From: Streptacidiphilus albus JL83
GTDB lineage: Bacteria > Actinomycetota > Actinomycetes > Streptomycetales > Streptomycetaceae
Length of the DNA stretch: 64,000 bases
Reading direction: 5' to 3'
NCBI RefSeq assembly: GCF_000744705.1
Contig: NZ_JQML01000001.1
Span: 8,876,017-8,940,016, forward strand
This document shows, one piece after another, positions 1 to 8,684 of this stretch. The notes beneath the pieces are model-generated. The model was not told the origin of the DNA, ran no database searches, and saw only the letters and a program-made list of their open reading frames with translations. How positions within the stretch are numbered: position 1 is the first letter of the stretch; each line of letters starts with the position of its first letter. A program made the translations under genes and the position numbers.

Positions 1-2
1 GC

Positions 3-428
3 TGCGCCGCCGGCGCGCTGCTCTGCGCGCTCGGCTGGTACGGGGTCTCCGGGGAGGTCTACGCCGCCCGGCAGATCCCCTACCTGGCGTCGGCGACCGC
101 CCCCGGCACGGCGCTGATCGTCGGCGGACTGGTGCTGCTGGCCGGGCGCGACCGGGGTCGGGACGGCGGCCCGGGCCCGGAACGGCTGCGGCGGCAGGTC
201 GCGGAGCTGCACGGCCTGCTGACCGAGCCCGCGCCGGAGACGGCCGGAGCCGGCACCGGAGCCGGGGGAGCGGAGGAGGCGCTGCTGGCGGTGGCCGGCG
301 GGAGCACCTACCACCGGGCCGACTGCCCGCTGGTGGCGGGCGACCGCGACCCCCGGCCGGTCACCCCCGCCGAGGCCGCCCAACGCGGGCTGCGCCCGTG
401 CCCGCTGTGCGACCCGCCGGCGGTCTGA
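3..428 (+). CDS. Partial membrane protein with C-terminal Cys/His site
   Basis: The 5' end lies outside the window; the frame is open from base 3 to a TGA at 426-428 (141 residues visible). The visible part has one and a half hydrophobic segments (ALLCALGWYGV near the start, then a stretch ending LIVGGLVLLAGRDR), a charged cytoplasmic-like linker, and a C-terminal module reading YHRADCPLV and then RPCPLCDP. This H...C...CPLC pattern resembles the small Ada-like metal-binding tail often seen in actinobacterial membrane proteins. The gene ends 4 nt before the ABC-transporter frame, so the two are probably co-transcribed, perhaps as an accessory membrane component. Family name not recognised; the metal site is inferred from spacing only. 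Confidence 0.6.
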   Translation, partial: CAAGALLCALGWYGVSGEVYAARQIPYLASATAPGTALIVGGLVLLAGRDRGRDGGPGPERLRRQVAELHGLLTEPAPETAGAGTGAGGAEEALLAVAGGSTYHRADCPLVAGDRDPRPVTPAEAAQRGLRPCPLCDPPAV

Positions 429-432
429 GCGG

Positions 433-3063
433 ATGGCCGCGCCGCTGCTGCTCGACCTCGCCCTCGCCGGGATCACCGTGGGCAGCGCCGCCGCGCTGTC
501 CGGCATCGGACTGGTGGTCTGCTACCGCGCCACCGGCGTGCTCAACCTGGCCCAGGGCGCGGTCGCCATGGTCACCGCCTACGCGCTGCGGCAGACCGTG
601 GTGGTCTGGCACTGGCCCCGGGTCCTGGCCATCGCCTGCTGCGTGCTGGTGTTCGCCCCCGGACTGGGCGTGCTGATGGACGTCGCGGTGTTCCGGCGGC
701 TCCAGCGCCGCAGCGCCGGCACCGCCGAGACCCTGGTCGCCGGGATCGGGGTGTTCGTGCTGCTGGTCGGCGCGGCGGCGCTGCTCTGGGGACTGACCCC
801 GCTCGGCGACGCGCCGGTGGTGGTGGGGTCGACCCTGCTGCTGGTCGCCCCCGGTGGACTGCGGCTGACCGCCGACACCGTCGTCGAGCTCGGCGCCGTG
901 CTGCTGATCACCGCCGGGGTCGCCGCCGTGGACCGCTGGACGCCCTTCGGCACCACGGTCCGCGCCGTGGTCGACAACCGCCGGCTCGCCGAGCTCTCCG
1001 GCCTGGACGCCGACCGGGTGTCCTCGGTGGGCTGGGCCTTCGGCGCGTTCACGGCCGGCCTCACCGGCGTGCTGCTCGCGCCCGGCCTCCGGCTCGACCC
1101 CTACGGGCTGCCGCTGCTGGTCATGGAGACCATGGCGGTGGCCGTCGCCGCCGGTCTGAGCAGCCTGCCGCTGGCGGTCGCCGCCGCACTGGCTCTCGGC
1201 ATCGGGCAGAGCGAGCTGACGGCCGTTCACCTCACCGGCTGGGCCGAGGCCCTGCTGCAGGCGGTCAGCGCCAACCTGTTCGTGCTGGCCCTGGTCGCGG
1301 CCGTGCTGATCCCCGGCCGGCTCACCGGCCCGGGCACCACTGACCCGGAGCCGCTGCCCTCCGAGGACCGGACCCACGCCGTCCCCGGCGGCGCCCTCAG
1401 GCTGACCGGGGCCCTGGTGATGCTGATCGGTCCGCTGGCGCTGCGCGAGGACGACCTCCGGCTGCTGCTCCCCGGCCCGGGGCTGGGGCTGGTCCTGCTC
1501 TCGCTGGTCGTGGTCACCGGCTACGGCGGGCAGATCTCGCTCGGCCAGGCCGGGTACGCCGGGCTGGGCGCGCTGCTGACCGGGGCGTTCGCCGGGGGCG
1601 CCGTACCCGGGCTGCCCGCCCTGTCGGCCCCGCTCTCGCTGCTGCTGGCGGTGCTGGTCACCGCCCCGTTCGGACTGCTGGTCGGCCGGCCGGCCATCCG
1701 CCGGCGCGGACTCGCGCTGGCGCTGGCCACCTTCGCGGTCGGCACCGCGATCAACCGACTCGTCTTCCAACAGCCCTTCTTCACCTCCGGACTGCTGCTG
1801 GACCGGACCGGGGCCTGGGCCGACGACCGCGCCTTCTACGCGGTCGAACTGCTGCTGCTGGGGGCGGCGCTGCTGCTGGTGCGGGCGCTGCGGAAGGGCC
1901 GGACCGGCAGGGCGCTGGGCGCCGTGCGCGACCACGAGCCGGCCGCCCGCGCCGCCGGGGCGAACGTGCCCCGGCTCAAGCTGCTGGCCTTCACCGTCGG
2001 CGCGGCGCTGGCCGCCCTCGGCGGCGGGCTGCTCGGCCTGGGCTCCCAGGCCTTCGACCCGGACGCCTTCGACCCGGTCCTCGGGCTGGTGTGGTTCGCG
2101 GCGGTGGTGGTCTTCGGCGCGGGCAGCGCGACCGGCGCGGTGCTCGCGGCGGCCGCGCTGACCACGGTGGACGCGGCCACGGCGGCGGGCGTCTCGACCG
2201 TCGCCGTGGGCGTCCTCGCGCTGCTGCGCGGACGGCTGCCGGGCCCCGCCGACCCGCGCCGCCCGCCCTCGCCGAGCCGGGCCGGGCATCGCGCCCGGCG
2301 GGGGCGGAGCCCGGCCGGTACGGCTGAGTGCGCGCGGACGGGCGCTGGCCGAGCGGGTCCGACCGCCCGGCGGCGCCGGATGAGCCCGGTGCGTCCGGGC
2401 GGGAGCCGGCTCGGGGCCGAGGGGCTGGTCTGCCGCTTCGGCGGGGTGACCGCGCTGGACGGGGTGTCGCTCCAGGTCCCGCCGGGCCGGATCACCGCGC
2501 TGACCGGAGCCAACGGTGCGGGCAAGAGCACCCTCTTCCGCTGCCTCAGCGGGGACCTCCACCCCGACGCCGGCCGGGTCCGACTCGACGGCCGCGACAT
2601 CACCGGGCTGCCCGAGTACGTCCGGGCGCGGCTCGGCCTCGCCCGGACCTTCCAGCAGGTGGCCGTGTTCGCCCGGCTCACCGTCGCCGACAACCTGCGG
2701 GTCGGCGCCGAACAGGCCGGCGGCTGCCGGGGCCGGCAGGCCGACGCCGCCGTCGCCCGGACGCTGCGCCTGCTCGGCCTGGGCCGCGACGCCGAGCGCC
2801 CCGCCGGCAGCCTGCCCACCGGCACCCTGCGGCTGGTCGAGCTGGGCCGCGCGCTGGCCGCCGACCCCGGCGTGCTGCTGCTGGACGAGCCCGCCGCCGG
2901 GCTGGACCCGGAGCAGACCGAGCGGCTGGCCGTGCTGCTCACCGCGCTCGCCGGGAACGGCCTCGCGGTGCTGCTGGTCGAGCACGACCGGGAGCTGGTG
3001 GACCGGATCGCGGACCGGGTGCACACCATGGGCGCCGGAAGGATCACCCCCGATGGCCGTTGA
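433..3063 (+). CDS. LivH-LivM-LivG branched-chain ABC transporter open frame
   Basis: One continuous 876-residue frame carries three modules of a Liv-type importer. Residues 1-300 are a LivH-like permease (YRATGVLNLAQGA near the start). Residues 310-615 are a LivM-like permease (GYGGQISLGQAGYAGLGA). From about residue 650 there is a LivG-like ATPase with Walker A GANGAGKST, Q-loop TFQQV, Walker B VLLLDEPAAGLD and H-loop LVEHD; the signature is weak (LPTGTLRLVELG). The frame starts 4 nt after the upstream gene. The linker (about 2255-2380) is Arg-rich and loses third-position G/C bias, while the frame one base earlier keeps it and stops at 2325-2327. A single missing base near 2255 would therefore resolve this into LivHM (433-2327) plus LivG starting at ATG 2380. 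Genuine permease/ATPase fusions also exist in actinobacteria, so both models stand. Confidence 0.8.
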   Translation: MAAPLLLDLALAGITVGSAAALSGIGLVVCYRATGVLNLAQGAVAMVTAYALRQTVVVWHWPRVLAIACCVLVFAPGLGVLMDVAVFRRLQRRSAGTAETLVAGIGVFVLLVGAAALLWGLTPLGDAPVVVGSTLLLVAPGGLRLTADTVVELGAVLLITAGVAAVDRWTPFGTTVRAVVDNRRLAELSGLDADRVSSVGWAFGAFTAGLTGVLLAPGLRLDPYGLPLLVMETMAVAVAAGLSSLPLAVAAALALGIGQSELTAVHLTGWAEALLQAVSANLFVLALVAAVLIPGRLTGPGTTDPEPLPSEDRTHAVPGGALRLTGALVMLIGPLALREDDLRLLLPGPGLGLVLLSLVVVTGYGGQISLGQAGYAGLGALLTGAFAGGAVPGLPALSAPLSLLLAVLVTAPFGLLVGRPAIRRRGLALALATFAVGTAINRLVFQQPFFTSGLLLDRTGAWADDRAFYAVELLLLGAALLLVRALRKGRTGRALGAVRDHEPAARAAGANVPRLKLLAFTVGAALAALGGGLLGLGSQAFDPDAFDPVLGLVWFAAVVVFGAGSATGAVLAAAALTTVDAATAAGVSTVAVGVLALLRGRLPGPADPRRPPSPSRAGHRARRGRSPAGTAECARTGAGRAGPTARRRRMSPVRPGGSRLGAEGLVCRFGGVTALDGVSLQVPPGRITALTGANGAGKSTLFRCLSGDLHPDAGRVRLDGRDITGLPEYVRARLGLARTFQQVAVFARLTVADNLRVGAEQAGGCRGRQADAAVARTLRLLGLGRDAERPAGSLPTGTLRLVELGRALAADPGVLLLDEPAAGLDPEQTERLAVLLTALAGNGLAVLLVEHDRELVDRIADRVHTMGAGRITPDGR

Positions 3064-3754
3064 GATCGCGCTGGAGCGGGCCCGGGTGCGGTACGGCCCG
3101 TTGGAGGCCCTCCACGGCGTCGACCTCCGGGTCCCGACCGCCCGGCTGACGGTGCTGCTGGGCCGCAACGGCGCGGGCCGCAGTACGGCGCTGCAGGCGC
3201 TGGCCGGGTCGGTGCGGCTCTCCGGCGGACGGGTGAGCTGGCACGGCGGATCGACCGCAGGGCGGGACATCACCCGCCTCGACGCCTACCGCCGGGCGCG
3301 GCTCGGGCTGGCCCTGGTTCCGTCCGAGCGTGCGGTCTTCCCCTCGCTCACCGTCGCCGAGCACCTCTCCCGGCTCACCGGGCCGGCCCGGGAGAGCGCG
3401 CTCGACCTGTTCCCGGAGCTGCGGCCCCGGCTCGACCGTCGGGCCGGGACGCTCTCCGGCGGTGAGCAGCAGATGGTCGCGCTCGCCCCGGCACTGGCCG
3501 GACCGGCCCGGCTGCTGCTGCTCGACGAGTTCGGACGCGGGCTGGCCGCCCCGGTCACCGCCCGGGTGCGGGCGGCGCTGGCGGTGGCGGTCGCGGCCGG
3601 CCGGACCGTGCTGCTGGCCGAGCAGGCGCTGCCGCCGGACCTGCCGGTGGACCTGGTCTACCTGCTGCACCGGGGCTCGGTGGCCTTCGTCGGCGAACCC
3701 GGTGAGCCGGCGCTCCGGGACGGTCCCGGCCCGGGCGGGCCACCGGAGCGGTAG
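3053..3754 (+). CDS. livF: LivF-like ABC transporter ATP-binding protein, altered Walker A
   Basis: A 233-residue LivF-type ATPase; ATG 3053 overlaps the end of the LivG frame by 11 nt, as is usual for liv operons. Signature LSGGEQQMVAL is intact. Two key sites are unusual: Walker A reads GRNGAGRST, with the catalytic Lys replaced by Arg (CGC codon), and Walker B reads LLLLDEFGRGL, with Glu kept but the usual Pro-Ser/Thr lost. The H-loop region reads LLAEQ. The family couples ATP hydrolysis to uptake of branched-chain amino acids, amides or urea. With Arg for Lys, nucleotide hydrolysis by this half may be poor and the heterodimer asymmetric; that is inference. No solute-binding protein gene is visible next to it. 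Confidence 0.85.
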   Translation: MAVEIALERARVRYGPLEALHGVDLRVPTARLTVLLGRNGAGRSTALQALAGSVRLSGGRVSWHGGSTAGRDITRLDAYRRARLGLALVPSERAVFPSLTVAEHLSRLTGPARESALDLFPELRPRLDRRAGTLSGGEQQMVALAPALAGPARLLLLDEFGRGLAAPVTARVRAALAVAVAAGRTVLLAEQALPPDLPVDLVYLLHRGSVAFVGEPGEPALRDGPGPGGPPER

Positions 3755-3803
3755 CGGACGCCCGGGCCGGGGAAGGGCGGTGAGGGGCGGGGAGGGGCGG
3801 GGT

Positions 3804-4436
3804 TCAGCAGTCCCCGGGCTCCAGCGAGCCGAGGCCGCTGCCGAGGATCGGGCGCACCTCGTGCGGCCGGTTCATGTCCACCGCCCAGCCCTGGCTGCCG
3901 CCGCGCACATTGGAGAAGTGGTACTGCGTGCGCGCGTCCGGCACCAGCGGCTTCACCAGCGACACGAACTGGAAGGCTTCGGCGTGCCCGGCGCCGGCCA
4001 GGATGTCGTACGCCTCGGCGGGCTGGAGGGTGATCGGCAGGTCGATCGGCAGCACCCCGCCCCAGCGCTGGGCGTTGGTCCTGATGCCGGAGACGGTGCC
4101 GTCGAGGTCGGCCGCGACCTCGACGCTGCCGATCGCGCCCGCGACCGAGTTGTTCAGGACGAAGTCCCAGCGGGTGACCTTGGCCATGTCGGTGGTCGGC
4201 CCGCTGGGCGACTCCCCGCTCGCCAGCATCAGCGTGGTCACCGTCGGGTACTCCGCCTGGACGTGCTCCAGCACTTTGTCGGTGAGCTGAGCCAGCGTCA
4301 GCTGGTCGGCAGCAGCGGCACGTTCGGCCGTCCGATGGGTGGTGTGGCGGGCGGTCGCGGCCTGGGCCGGGCTGAGCGCCCCGCCCAGGACGGCGAGGCC
4401 GAGGGCGGCAACGGTGCAGCCGAGAGTCTTTCGCAT
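3804..4436 (-). CDS. Secreted protein of unknown function
   Basis: A 210-residue protein with a clear Sec-type signal peptide: MRKT, a hydrophobic core (VAALGLAVLGGALS) and a probable AQA cleavage site near residue 30. The start is ATG 4434-4436, preceded by GGAAGGA about 10 nt upstream. The mature part is Ala/Thr-rich at first, then a compact domain rich in beta-type segments (TRWDFVLNN, GSVEVAADLDG, WGGVLPIDLP) ending with a single Cys. No catalytic motif is recognised; it could be a PepSY-like or substrate-binding beta domain, but this is weak. It is divergent from the stress-protein gene (198 nt between starts) and convergent with livF. Confidence 0.7.
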   Translation of the reverse strand: MRKTLGCTVAALGLAVLGGALSPAQAATARHTTHRTAERAAAADQLTLAQLTDKVLEHVQAEYPTVTTLMLASGESPSGPTTDMAKVTRWDFVLNNSVAGAIGSVEVAADLDGTVSGIRTNAQRWGGVLPIDLPITLQPAEAYDILAGAGHAEAFQFVSLVKPLVPDARTQYHFSNVRGGSQGWAVDMNRPHEVRPILGSGLGSLEPGDC

Positions 4437-4634
4437 GCTCACTGCAGGTCCTTCCGGATGAGATCGGTGTCCCCCCGAGGCAGTCTCGGGCCGCGCGGCC
4501 GGGGCGGCCCGGCGGACGGGCATCCGGCCCAACGCGGGGCGCTCCGCGGCCCGGCGGCGACGGACGTGCGGTGGACACCGCGACGGGGGCGATCGACGAT
4601 CGGACTGTCGGTCGGATCTGCGAGGAGCAACCCC

Positions 4635-5495
4635 ATGGCACTCTCCGTCATCGTCGGGGTCGACGGCCCCGAGGACAGCACCGCCGCCGTCGACTGGGCC
4701 GCCGACGAGGCCCGGCGCCGGGGCGTGGCGCTCAACCTGGTCCACGCCTGGAGCTGGAGCCCGCGGCAGGCCCCGGCGCTGCTGGAGATCGAGCTCGCCC
4801 GGCTCTCGGCGGAGGACGCGTTGGGCCGACTGGCCGCACGCGCCGCCGAGCGCGACCCCGGGCTGTCGGTCAGCACCACCGTGGCCGAACAGCCGGTGCG
4901 CGAGGCACTGGTGGAACTCGGGGAGGGAGCGCCGCTGCTGGTCGTCGGCAAGCGCGGGACCGGCGGGTTCCCCGGTCTGCTGGTCGGCTCGACCAGCCTC
5001 AGCGTCGCCGCCCGCGCCTCCTGCCCGGTCGTGGTCGTGCCCGACGGCTCCGTGCCCCCGGGACCGGGCGGCAGGGTGGTGGCCGGGATCGACGGCCGGG
5101 AGCCGGGGGAGGCGATCCTCGCCTTCGCCTTCGACGCCGCCCGGCGCGAGCAGTTGCCGCTGCTGGTGGCGCACGCTTTCAGCTACCCGCTGATCACCGG
5201 CCCCGGCCACGAGCTTCCGCCGGTCTACGAGGAGGGGCACATCGAGGCCGAGGCCAGCCGGACGGTCGCCGAGATCCTGGCCGGCTGGCGGGAGAAGTAC
5301 CCCGAGGTCGCGGTGGTCCAGGAGGTGGCCCGCAGCGGAGCGGCCAAGCACCTGCTCGAATGGTCGGTCGGCGCGCGGCTGCTGGTCGTCGGCCGGCACG
5401 GCCGACCGCACAGCGCGCTGGGCCGGCTCGGCTCGGTCAGCCAGGCGGTGGTGCACCACGCGCAGTGCCCGGTCGCCGTCGTCCCGATGGACTGA
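4635..5495 (+). CDS. Tandem universal stress protein (UspA family)
   Basis: A 286-residue cytosolic protein made of two Usp domains (about residues 3-140 and 150-284). Each begins with a short beta strand and an Asp (VIVGVDG; VVAGIDG) and ends with the ATP-binding loop: VVGKRGTGGFPGLLVGS in domain 1 and VVGRHGRPHSALGRLGS in domain 2, followed by CPVVVVP and CPVAVVP. Both loops fit the G-x2-G-x9-G(S/T) pattern, so ATP binding is likely. ATG 4635 follows GAGGAG by 8 nt. Tandem Usps are common in Streptomyces and are linked to stress or dormancy; no partner is evident here. Confidence 0.93.
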   Translation: MALSVIVGVDGPEDSTAAVDWAADEARRRGVALNLVHAWSWSPRQAPALLEIELARLSAEDALGRLAARAAERDPGLSVSTTVAEQPVREALVELGEGAPLLVVGKRGTGGFPGLLVGSTSLSVAARASCPVVVVPDGSVPPGPGGRVVAGIDGREPGEAILAFAFDAARREQLPLLVAHAFSYPLITGPGHELPPVYEEGHIEAEASRTVAEILAGWREKYPEVAVVQEVARSGAAKHLLEWSVGARLLVVGRHGRPHSALGRLGSVSQAVVHHAQCPVAVVPMD

Positions 5496-5504
5496 CCTGC
5501 CGTC

Positions 5505-5537
5505 AGCGCCCGCAACGGTGAGGTCCGGGCGGGCGCT
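5505..5537. terminator. Inverted repeat between convergent genes
   Basis: AGCGCCCGC (5505-5513) pairs with GCGGGCGCT (5529-5537) around a 15-nt loop. It sits between the convergent stress-protein and DUF2690 genes and overlaps the stop codon of the latter, so it may terminate both transcripts. No T-run follows, as is usual in Streptomyces. Confidence 0.6.
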
Positions 5538-6417
5538 ACGGCGCGGACACGGTGAAGCACTGCGGCGGCGCGGCGGACGGCGGGACCACGCAGGCCCGGA
5601 GCGGGGTGCCCCGGCCGACCGCGACCATCGGCGTGTAGAGGAAGGCATCGGCGGCCTGGGCGTTCGGCACCCTGGTGCTGCGGGTCGGCTGGCCCGGCGC
5701 GGTCATGGTGATCTCGTCCCCGGCCCGGGTGTCCCAGACCCGGGTCCAGGCCGCCCCGCACTGGGGGTTGTAGCGGATCTCCAGGCCGGCCGCGTCGGTG
5801 GTCCGGAACTGGGCCAGCGTCATCGGCTGCACCCCGCAGAGCATCGCGGTCGGGTCCCGTCCCTCGCAGGCGGACCCGTGGCAGCCGACCCGGAAGGCGG
5901 TGATGGCCGTCTCCGGATGCGAATCGAGGTTCCGGCCCTGGACGGCGAGCCACTGGTGGGCGAACCACGCCACCAGCGCCAGCAGCGGCAGCGCGACGGC
6001 TGCCGCCAGCGCCGCCGGCCCGGCGGCCACCCGCCACCGAAGCGGCGTTCGACCCGGCGTTCGACCAGGCGTCGGGTCGGTGGCTGCGGGGTCGGCGGGT
6101 CCGGGCCCGGCGGTGGGTCCGGGCAGGGCTTCAGGAAGTGGGGGCCGGGGCGGGAGCGCGACCGCTGCGCGTCCGCTCCACGCCTGCTCCGCCAGCTCCC
6201 ACAGCGCGCGGATCCTGGGCTCCGGCTCGTCCGCCAGGCGGCACAGCGCGCGCACCGCCGGCCAGGGCGGCAGCGACTTGCCGTTGAGGTACCGCTCCCA
6301 GGACGACTTGCTGTAGGCCGACCCGGTCCCCAGGGCCGCCAGGCTCAGTCCGGTCCGAGCGCGCAGGCCGCGCAGCTCGGCGGCCAGTCGCTCGAACTCC
6401 GGTGTGTTCCGCGTCAT
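5536..6417 (-). CDS. Membrane-anchored XRE regulator with DUF2690 domain
   Basis: A 293-residue protein. Residues 1-75 are an XRE-type helix-turn-helix (GLSLAALGTGSAYSKSSWERYLNGK). A Pro-rich linker follows, then one membrane segment (about 140-163, ALAAAVALPLLALVAWFAH), then an outer Cys-containing DUF2690 domain (about 165-270) with CHGSACEGRDP, LCGVQ and the LEIRYNPQCGAAWTRVW signature. The layout, an inside DNA-binding head with an outside domain, suggests signalling across the membrane, but neither ligand nor target is known. ATG 6417 overlaps the TGA of the upstream partner by 4 nt (ATGA), so the two genes are translationally coupled. Confidence 0.85.
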   Translation of the reverse strand: MTRNTPEFERLAAELRGLRARTGLSLAALGTGSAYSKSSWERYLNGKSLPPWPAVRALCRLADEPEPRIRALWELAEQAWSGRAAVALPPRPPLPEALPGPTAGPGPADPAATDPTPGRTPGRTPLRWRVAAGPAALAAAVALPLLALVAWFAHQWLAVQGRNLDSHPETAITAFRVGCHGSACEGRDPTAMLCGVQPMTLAQFRTTDAAGLEIRYNPQCGAAWTRVWDTRAGDEITMTAPGQPTRSTRVPNAQAADAFLYTPMVAVGRGTPLRACVVPPSAAPPQCFTVSAP

Positions 6418-7223
6418 CCGCGCAGCGCCTCCCAGGTCTGTGGACCCACCTGGCCGTCCACGGACAGGTGCTGTGCCTGCTGCTCCCGGATCACCGCCAG
6501 CTCGGTGAGCGGACCGAAGTGGCCGTCGATGCCGCCGGGCGAGATGCCGGCCCGCTGGAGCAGGCACTGGAGTTCGGCCACCTCGGCCCCCGACATGTCG
6601 ACCTCGACCAGATCGGTCCGGGTGTCGCTGTTGCCCGCGAACCACAGGCCGTTGCTGCGGGTGTAGTGGCAGGAGTACGGCACCGCCGCCGGGGTCGCGG
6701 CGGCAGCGGTCGAGAGTCGGACGGGGTCGGGCTGCCAGGGCTGGACGGCCAGCAGTGTGAGCGCGGAACCGGCCACGGCGGAGACGAGCACGATGAGCAC
6801 GGTCCGCGGTTCGGGGCGCGGCAGGGGGCGGGCGAAGGGACGGGCGAAACCGCGGCGCGAGGCCTGCGGCCGGGCCTCGGACAGCTCCGGCGGGGCGTCC
6901 GGCTCCCCGGCCCCGGCCTCCGGCTCCGACGGGGGCCGGTCGGGTGCGGCCCGGGCGGGCCGGCGGGCGTCCGCCGCCGCCTCGTACAGCACCCGCAGTC
7001 GCACCGGGTCCGCACCGACGGCCCCGGCCAGGGCCTCGGCCGCCTCGAAGGGCACCAGCAGCCGCCCGTCGAAGTACCGCTCCCAGGAGGACGCGCTGTA
7101 GCCGGTTCTCCGTGCGAGCTGACTGAGGCTCAGTCCGCTGCTGTCCTTCAACCCGCGCAGTTCCACCACGAACCGGATGACAGCCGGGTCGAGCGACTCG
7201 GACAACGCCTTCCACCGTGACAT
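6414..7223 (-). CDS. Membrane-anchored XRE regulator with peptidoglycan-binding domain
   Basis: A 269-residue protein with the same architecture as its downstream partner. There is an N-terminal XRE helix-turn-helix (about 15-75; SGLSLSQLARRTGYSASSWERYF), an acidic/Pro-rich linker, one membrane helix (about 147-165, VLIVLVSAVAGSALTLLAV), and an outer region with a C-terminal PG_binding_1 domain (about 205-268; ELQCLLQRAGISPGGIDGHFG ... VDGQVGPQTWEAL). Together with the DUF2690 partner it looks like a coupled pair that could report cell-wall state to DNA. Its two HTH domains are clearly paralogous (SSWERYxxG in both). Start at ATG 7221-7223. Confidence 0.87.
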   Translation of the reverse strand: MSRWKALSESLDPAVIRFVVELRGLKDSSGLSLSQLARRTGYSASSWERYFDGRLLVPFEAAEALAGAVGADPVRLRVLYEAAADARRPARAAPDRPPSEPEAGAGEPDAPPELSEARPQASRRGFARPFARPLPRPEPRTVLIVLVSAVAGSALTLLAVQPWQPDPVRLSTAAAATPAAVPYSCHYTRSNGLWFAGNSDTRTDLVEVDMSGAEVAELQCLLQRAGISPGGIDGHFGPLTELAVIREQQAQHLSVDGQVGPQTWEALRG

Positions 7224-7538
7224 GCGTACGCAGCCCCCTACTGCCGCCCGTCAAGGACCCCCGATGCCCCGCAGATCCCGGACGTCATGCTAATCGTTCG
7301 TAGCTTGAACATGTCCATGATTGCTCGACTGTCTCGCCGCTCCGTCCCACGGCCGGACGTCTCGGCAGGTCAGGGCGGGCGGCGTCCCGCAATCTCGGCA
7401 CTCCGCCGGGCGCCCTGGCGAGGTGCACCGCAGGGATGCCAGGCTCGGTGCCGACCGGTGGCCGCGGGCCCCGGACGGGGCGCGCCGGGGGCGCTCCGTC
7501 CGGGGCCGTCGCCCGCTCCGGCGGCCGCTGACGGGGGC
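7224..7538. other. Intergenic region between hypE end and XRE pair start
   Basis: About 315 nt without a supported gene. The part nearest the XRE gene is locally A/T-richer (7285-7330) and is the likely place for its promoter; no clear -35/-10 pair could be fixed. The remainder is GC-rich and follows the end of hypE; no strong hairpin was found. Confidence 0.4.
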
Positions 7539-8684
7539 TCAGCAGATCCGGGGGAGCTGCTCGCCGATCGGCAGGTCGACCACCCGGGTGCCGCCCAGGC
7601 CGGTCCTGGCCACCACCATCCCGGGGTGCTCCGCCACCGCCTCGCCGATCACACAGGACTCCGCGCCCAGCGGGTGGGCCCGCATCGCGGCCAGTACCGC
7701 CTCCGCGTGCTCGCGCGGGACGAAGGCGACCAGCTTGCCCTCGTTGGCGACGTACAGCGGGTCGAGACCGAGGATGGCGCAGGCGTTGGCGACCGGAGGC
7801 GGGACCGGGACGCTGCGTTCCTGGATCAGGACCCCGGCGCCGGAGGCCGCCGCGATCTCGTTGAGTGCGGCGGCCAGCCCGCCCCGGGTGGGGTCGCGCA
7901 GGACGTGGAGGTCCGGGGTGACCGCCAGCATCGCGTCCACCAGGCCGCCGAGGGCGGCGCAGTCGCTCTCGATCTCGACGCCGAACTCCAGCCCCTCGCG
8001 GACGCTCATCACGGCCACGCCGTGGACGCCGATCGCGCCGCTGACGATCACCACGTCGCCGGGGACCACCCGTTGCGGGCGGAGGTCCACCCCGGCCGGG
8101 ATCAGTCCGATCCCGGCGGTGTTGAGGTAGATCCCGTCGCCGTGGCCCGACTCGACCACCTTGGTGTCGCCGGTGGCCACCTCGACCCCGGCCGTCCGGG
8201 CGGCCGCGCCCAGCGCCTCGGCGACCCGGGCGACGACCGACATCTCGACGCCCTCCTCCAGGATGAAGCCGCAGGAGAGGTAGGCCGCCCTGGCGCCGCT
8301 CATGGCCAGGTCGTTGACGGTGCCGTTGACCGCGAGGTCGCCGATGCTGCCGCCGGGGAAGAACAGCGGCCGGACCACGAACGAGTCGGTGGAGAAGGCC
8401 AGTCGGACCCCGCCCAGGGTGACCGCGGCGGCGTCGCCCAGCTGGGCCAGCACCGGCCCGCCGAAGGCGGGCGCGAAGATGTGCTGGACCAGCTCGGCCG
8501 ACATCGCCCCGCCGCCGCCGTGCCCCATCACCACCCGGGGCTGGTCGCGCAGCGGCGCCGGACAGGTCCAGGAGCTGAGGTCCAGCGCCACGGCCGGGGC
8601 CGGGGCAGAGGTCGGGGTCGAGGTCGGGGTCGAGGTCGGGGCGGCTGCTCCGCCGGCGATGAGGACGTCGGTGATCTCAGGCAA
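7539..8684 (-). CDS. hypE: Hydrogenase maturation protein HypE
   Basis: A 381-residue PurM-like ATPase that dehydrates the carbamoyl group on its C-terminal Cys to the thiocyanate used as CN donor for the NiFe(CN)2CO centre. The mandatory C-terminal PRIC tail is present. Other family motifs: GHGGGGAMS near the start of the core, STDSFVV, NDLAMSGA, ATGDTKVV and DPTRGGLA. The first 40 residues are a Thr/Ser/Pro/Ala-rich extension. ATG 8682-8684 overlaps the end of hypD by 8 nt. Last gene of the hydrogenase operon-like run. Confidence 0.96.
   Translation of the reverse strand: MPEITDVLIAGGAAAPTSTPTSTPTSAPAPAVALDLSSWTCPAPLRDQPRVVMGHGGGGAMSAELVQHIFAPAFGGPVLAQLGDAAAVTLGGVRLAFSTDSFVVRPLFFPGGSIGDLAVNGTVNDLAMSGARAAYLSCGFILEEGVEMSVVARVAEALGAAARTAGVEVATGDTKVVESGHGDGIYLNTAGIGLIPAGVDLRPQRVVPGDVVIVSGAIGVHGVAVMSVREGLEFGVEIESDCAALGGLVDAMLAVTPDLHVLRDPTRGGLAAALNEIAAASGAGVLIQERSVPVPPPVANACAILGLDPLYVANEGKLVAFVPREHAEAVLAAMRAHPLGAESCVIGEAVAEHPGMVVARTGLGGTRVVDLPIGEQLPRIC

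Noticed and set aside
361..3273. Very long minus-strand open frame opposite the Liv transporter genes
   Set aside because: It mirrors the high-GC third-position bias of the real plus-strand genes; its product is a Gln/Gly/Arg-rich low-complexity string with no domain.
3773..3800. GGGGCGG-type short repeats between livF and the secreted protein gene
   Set aside because: Simple G-rich sequence without clear unit length or pairing; not convincing as a terminator or a G-quadruplex array.
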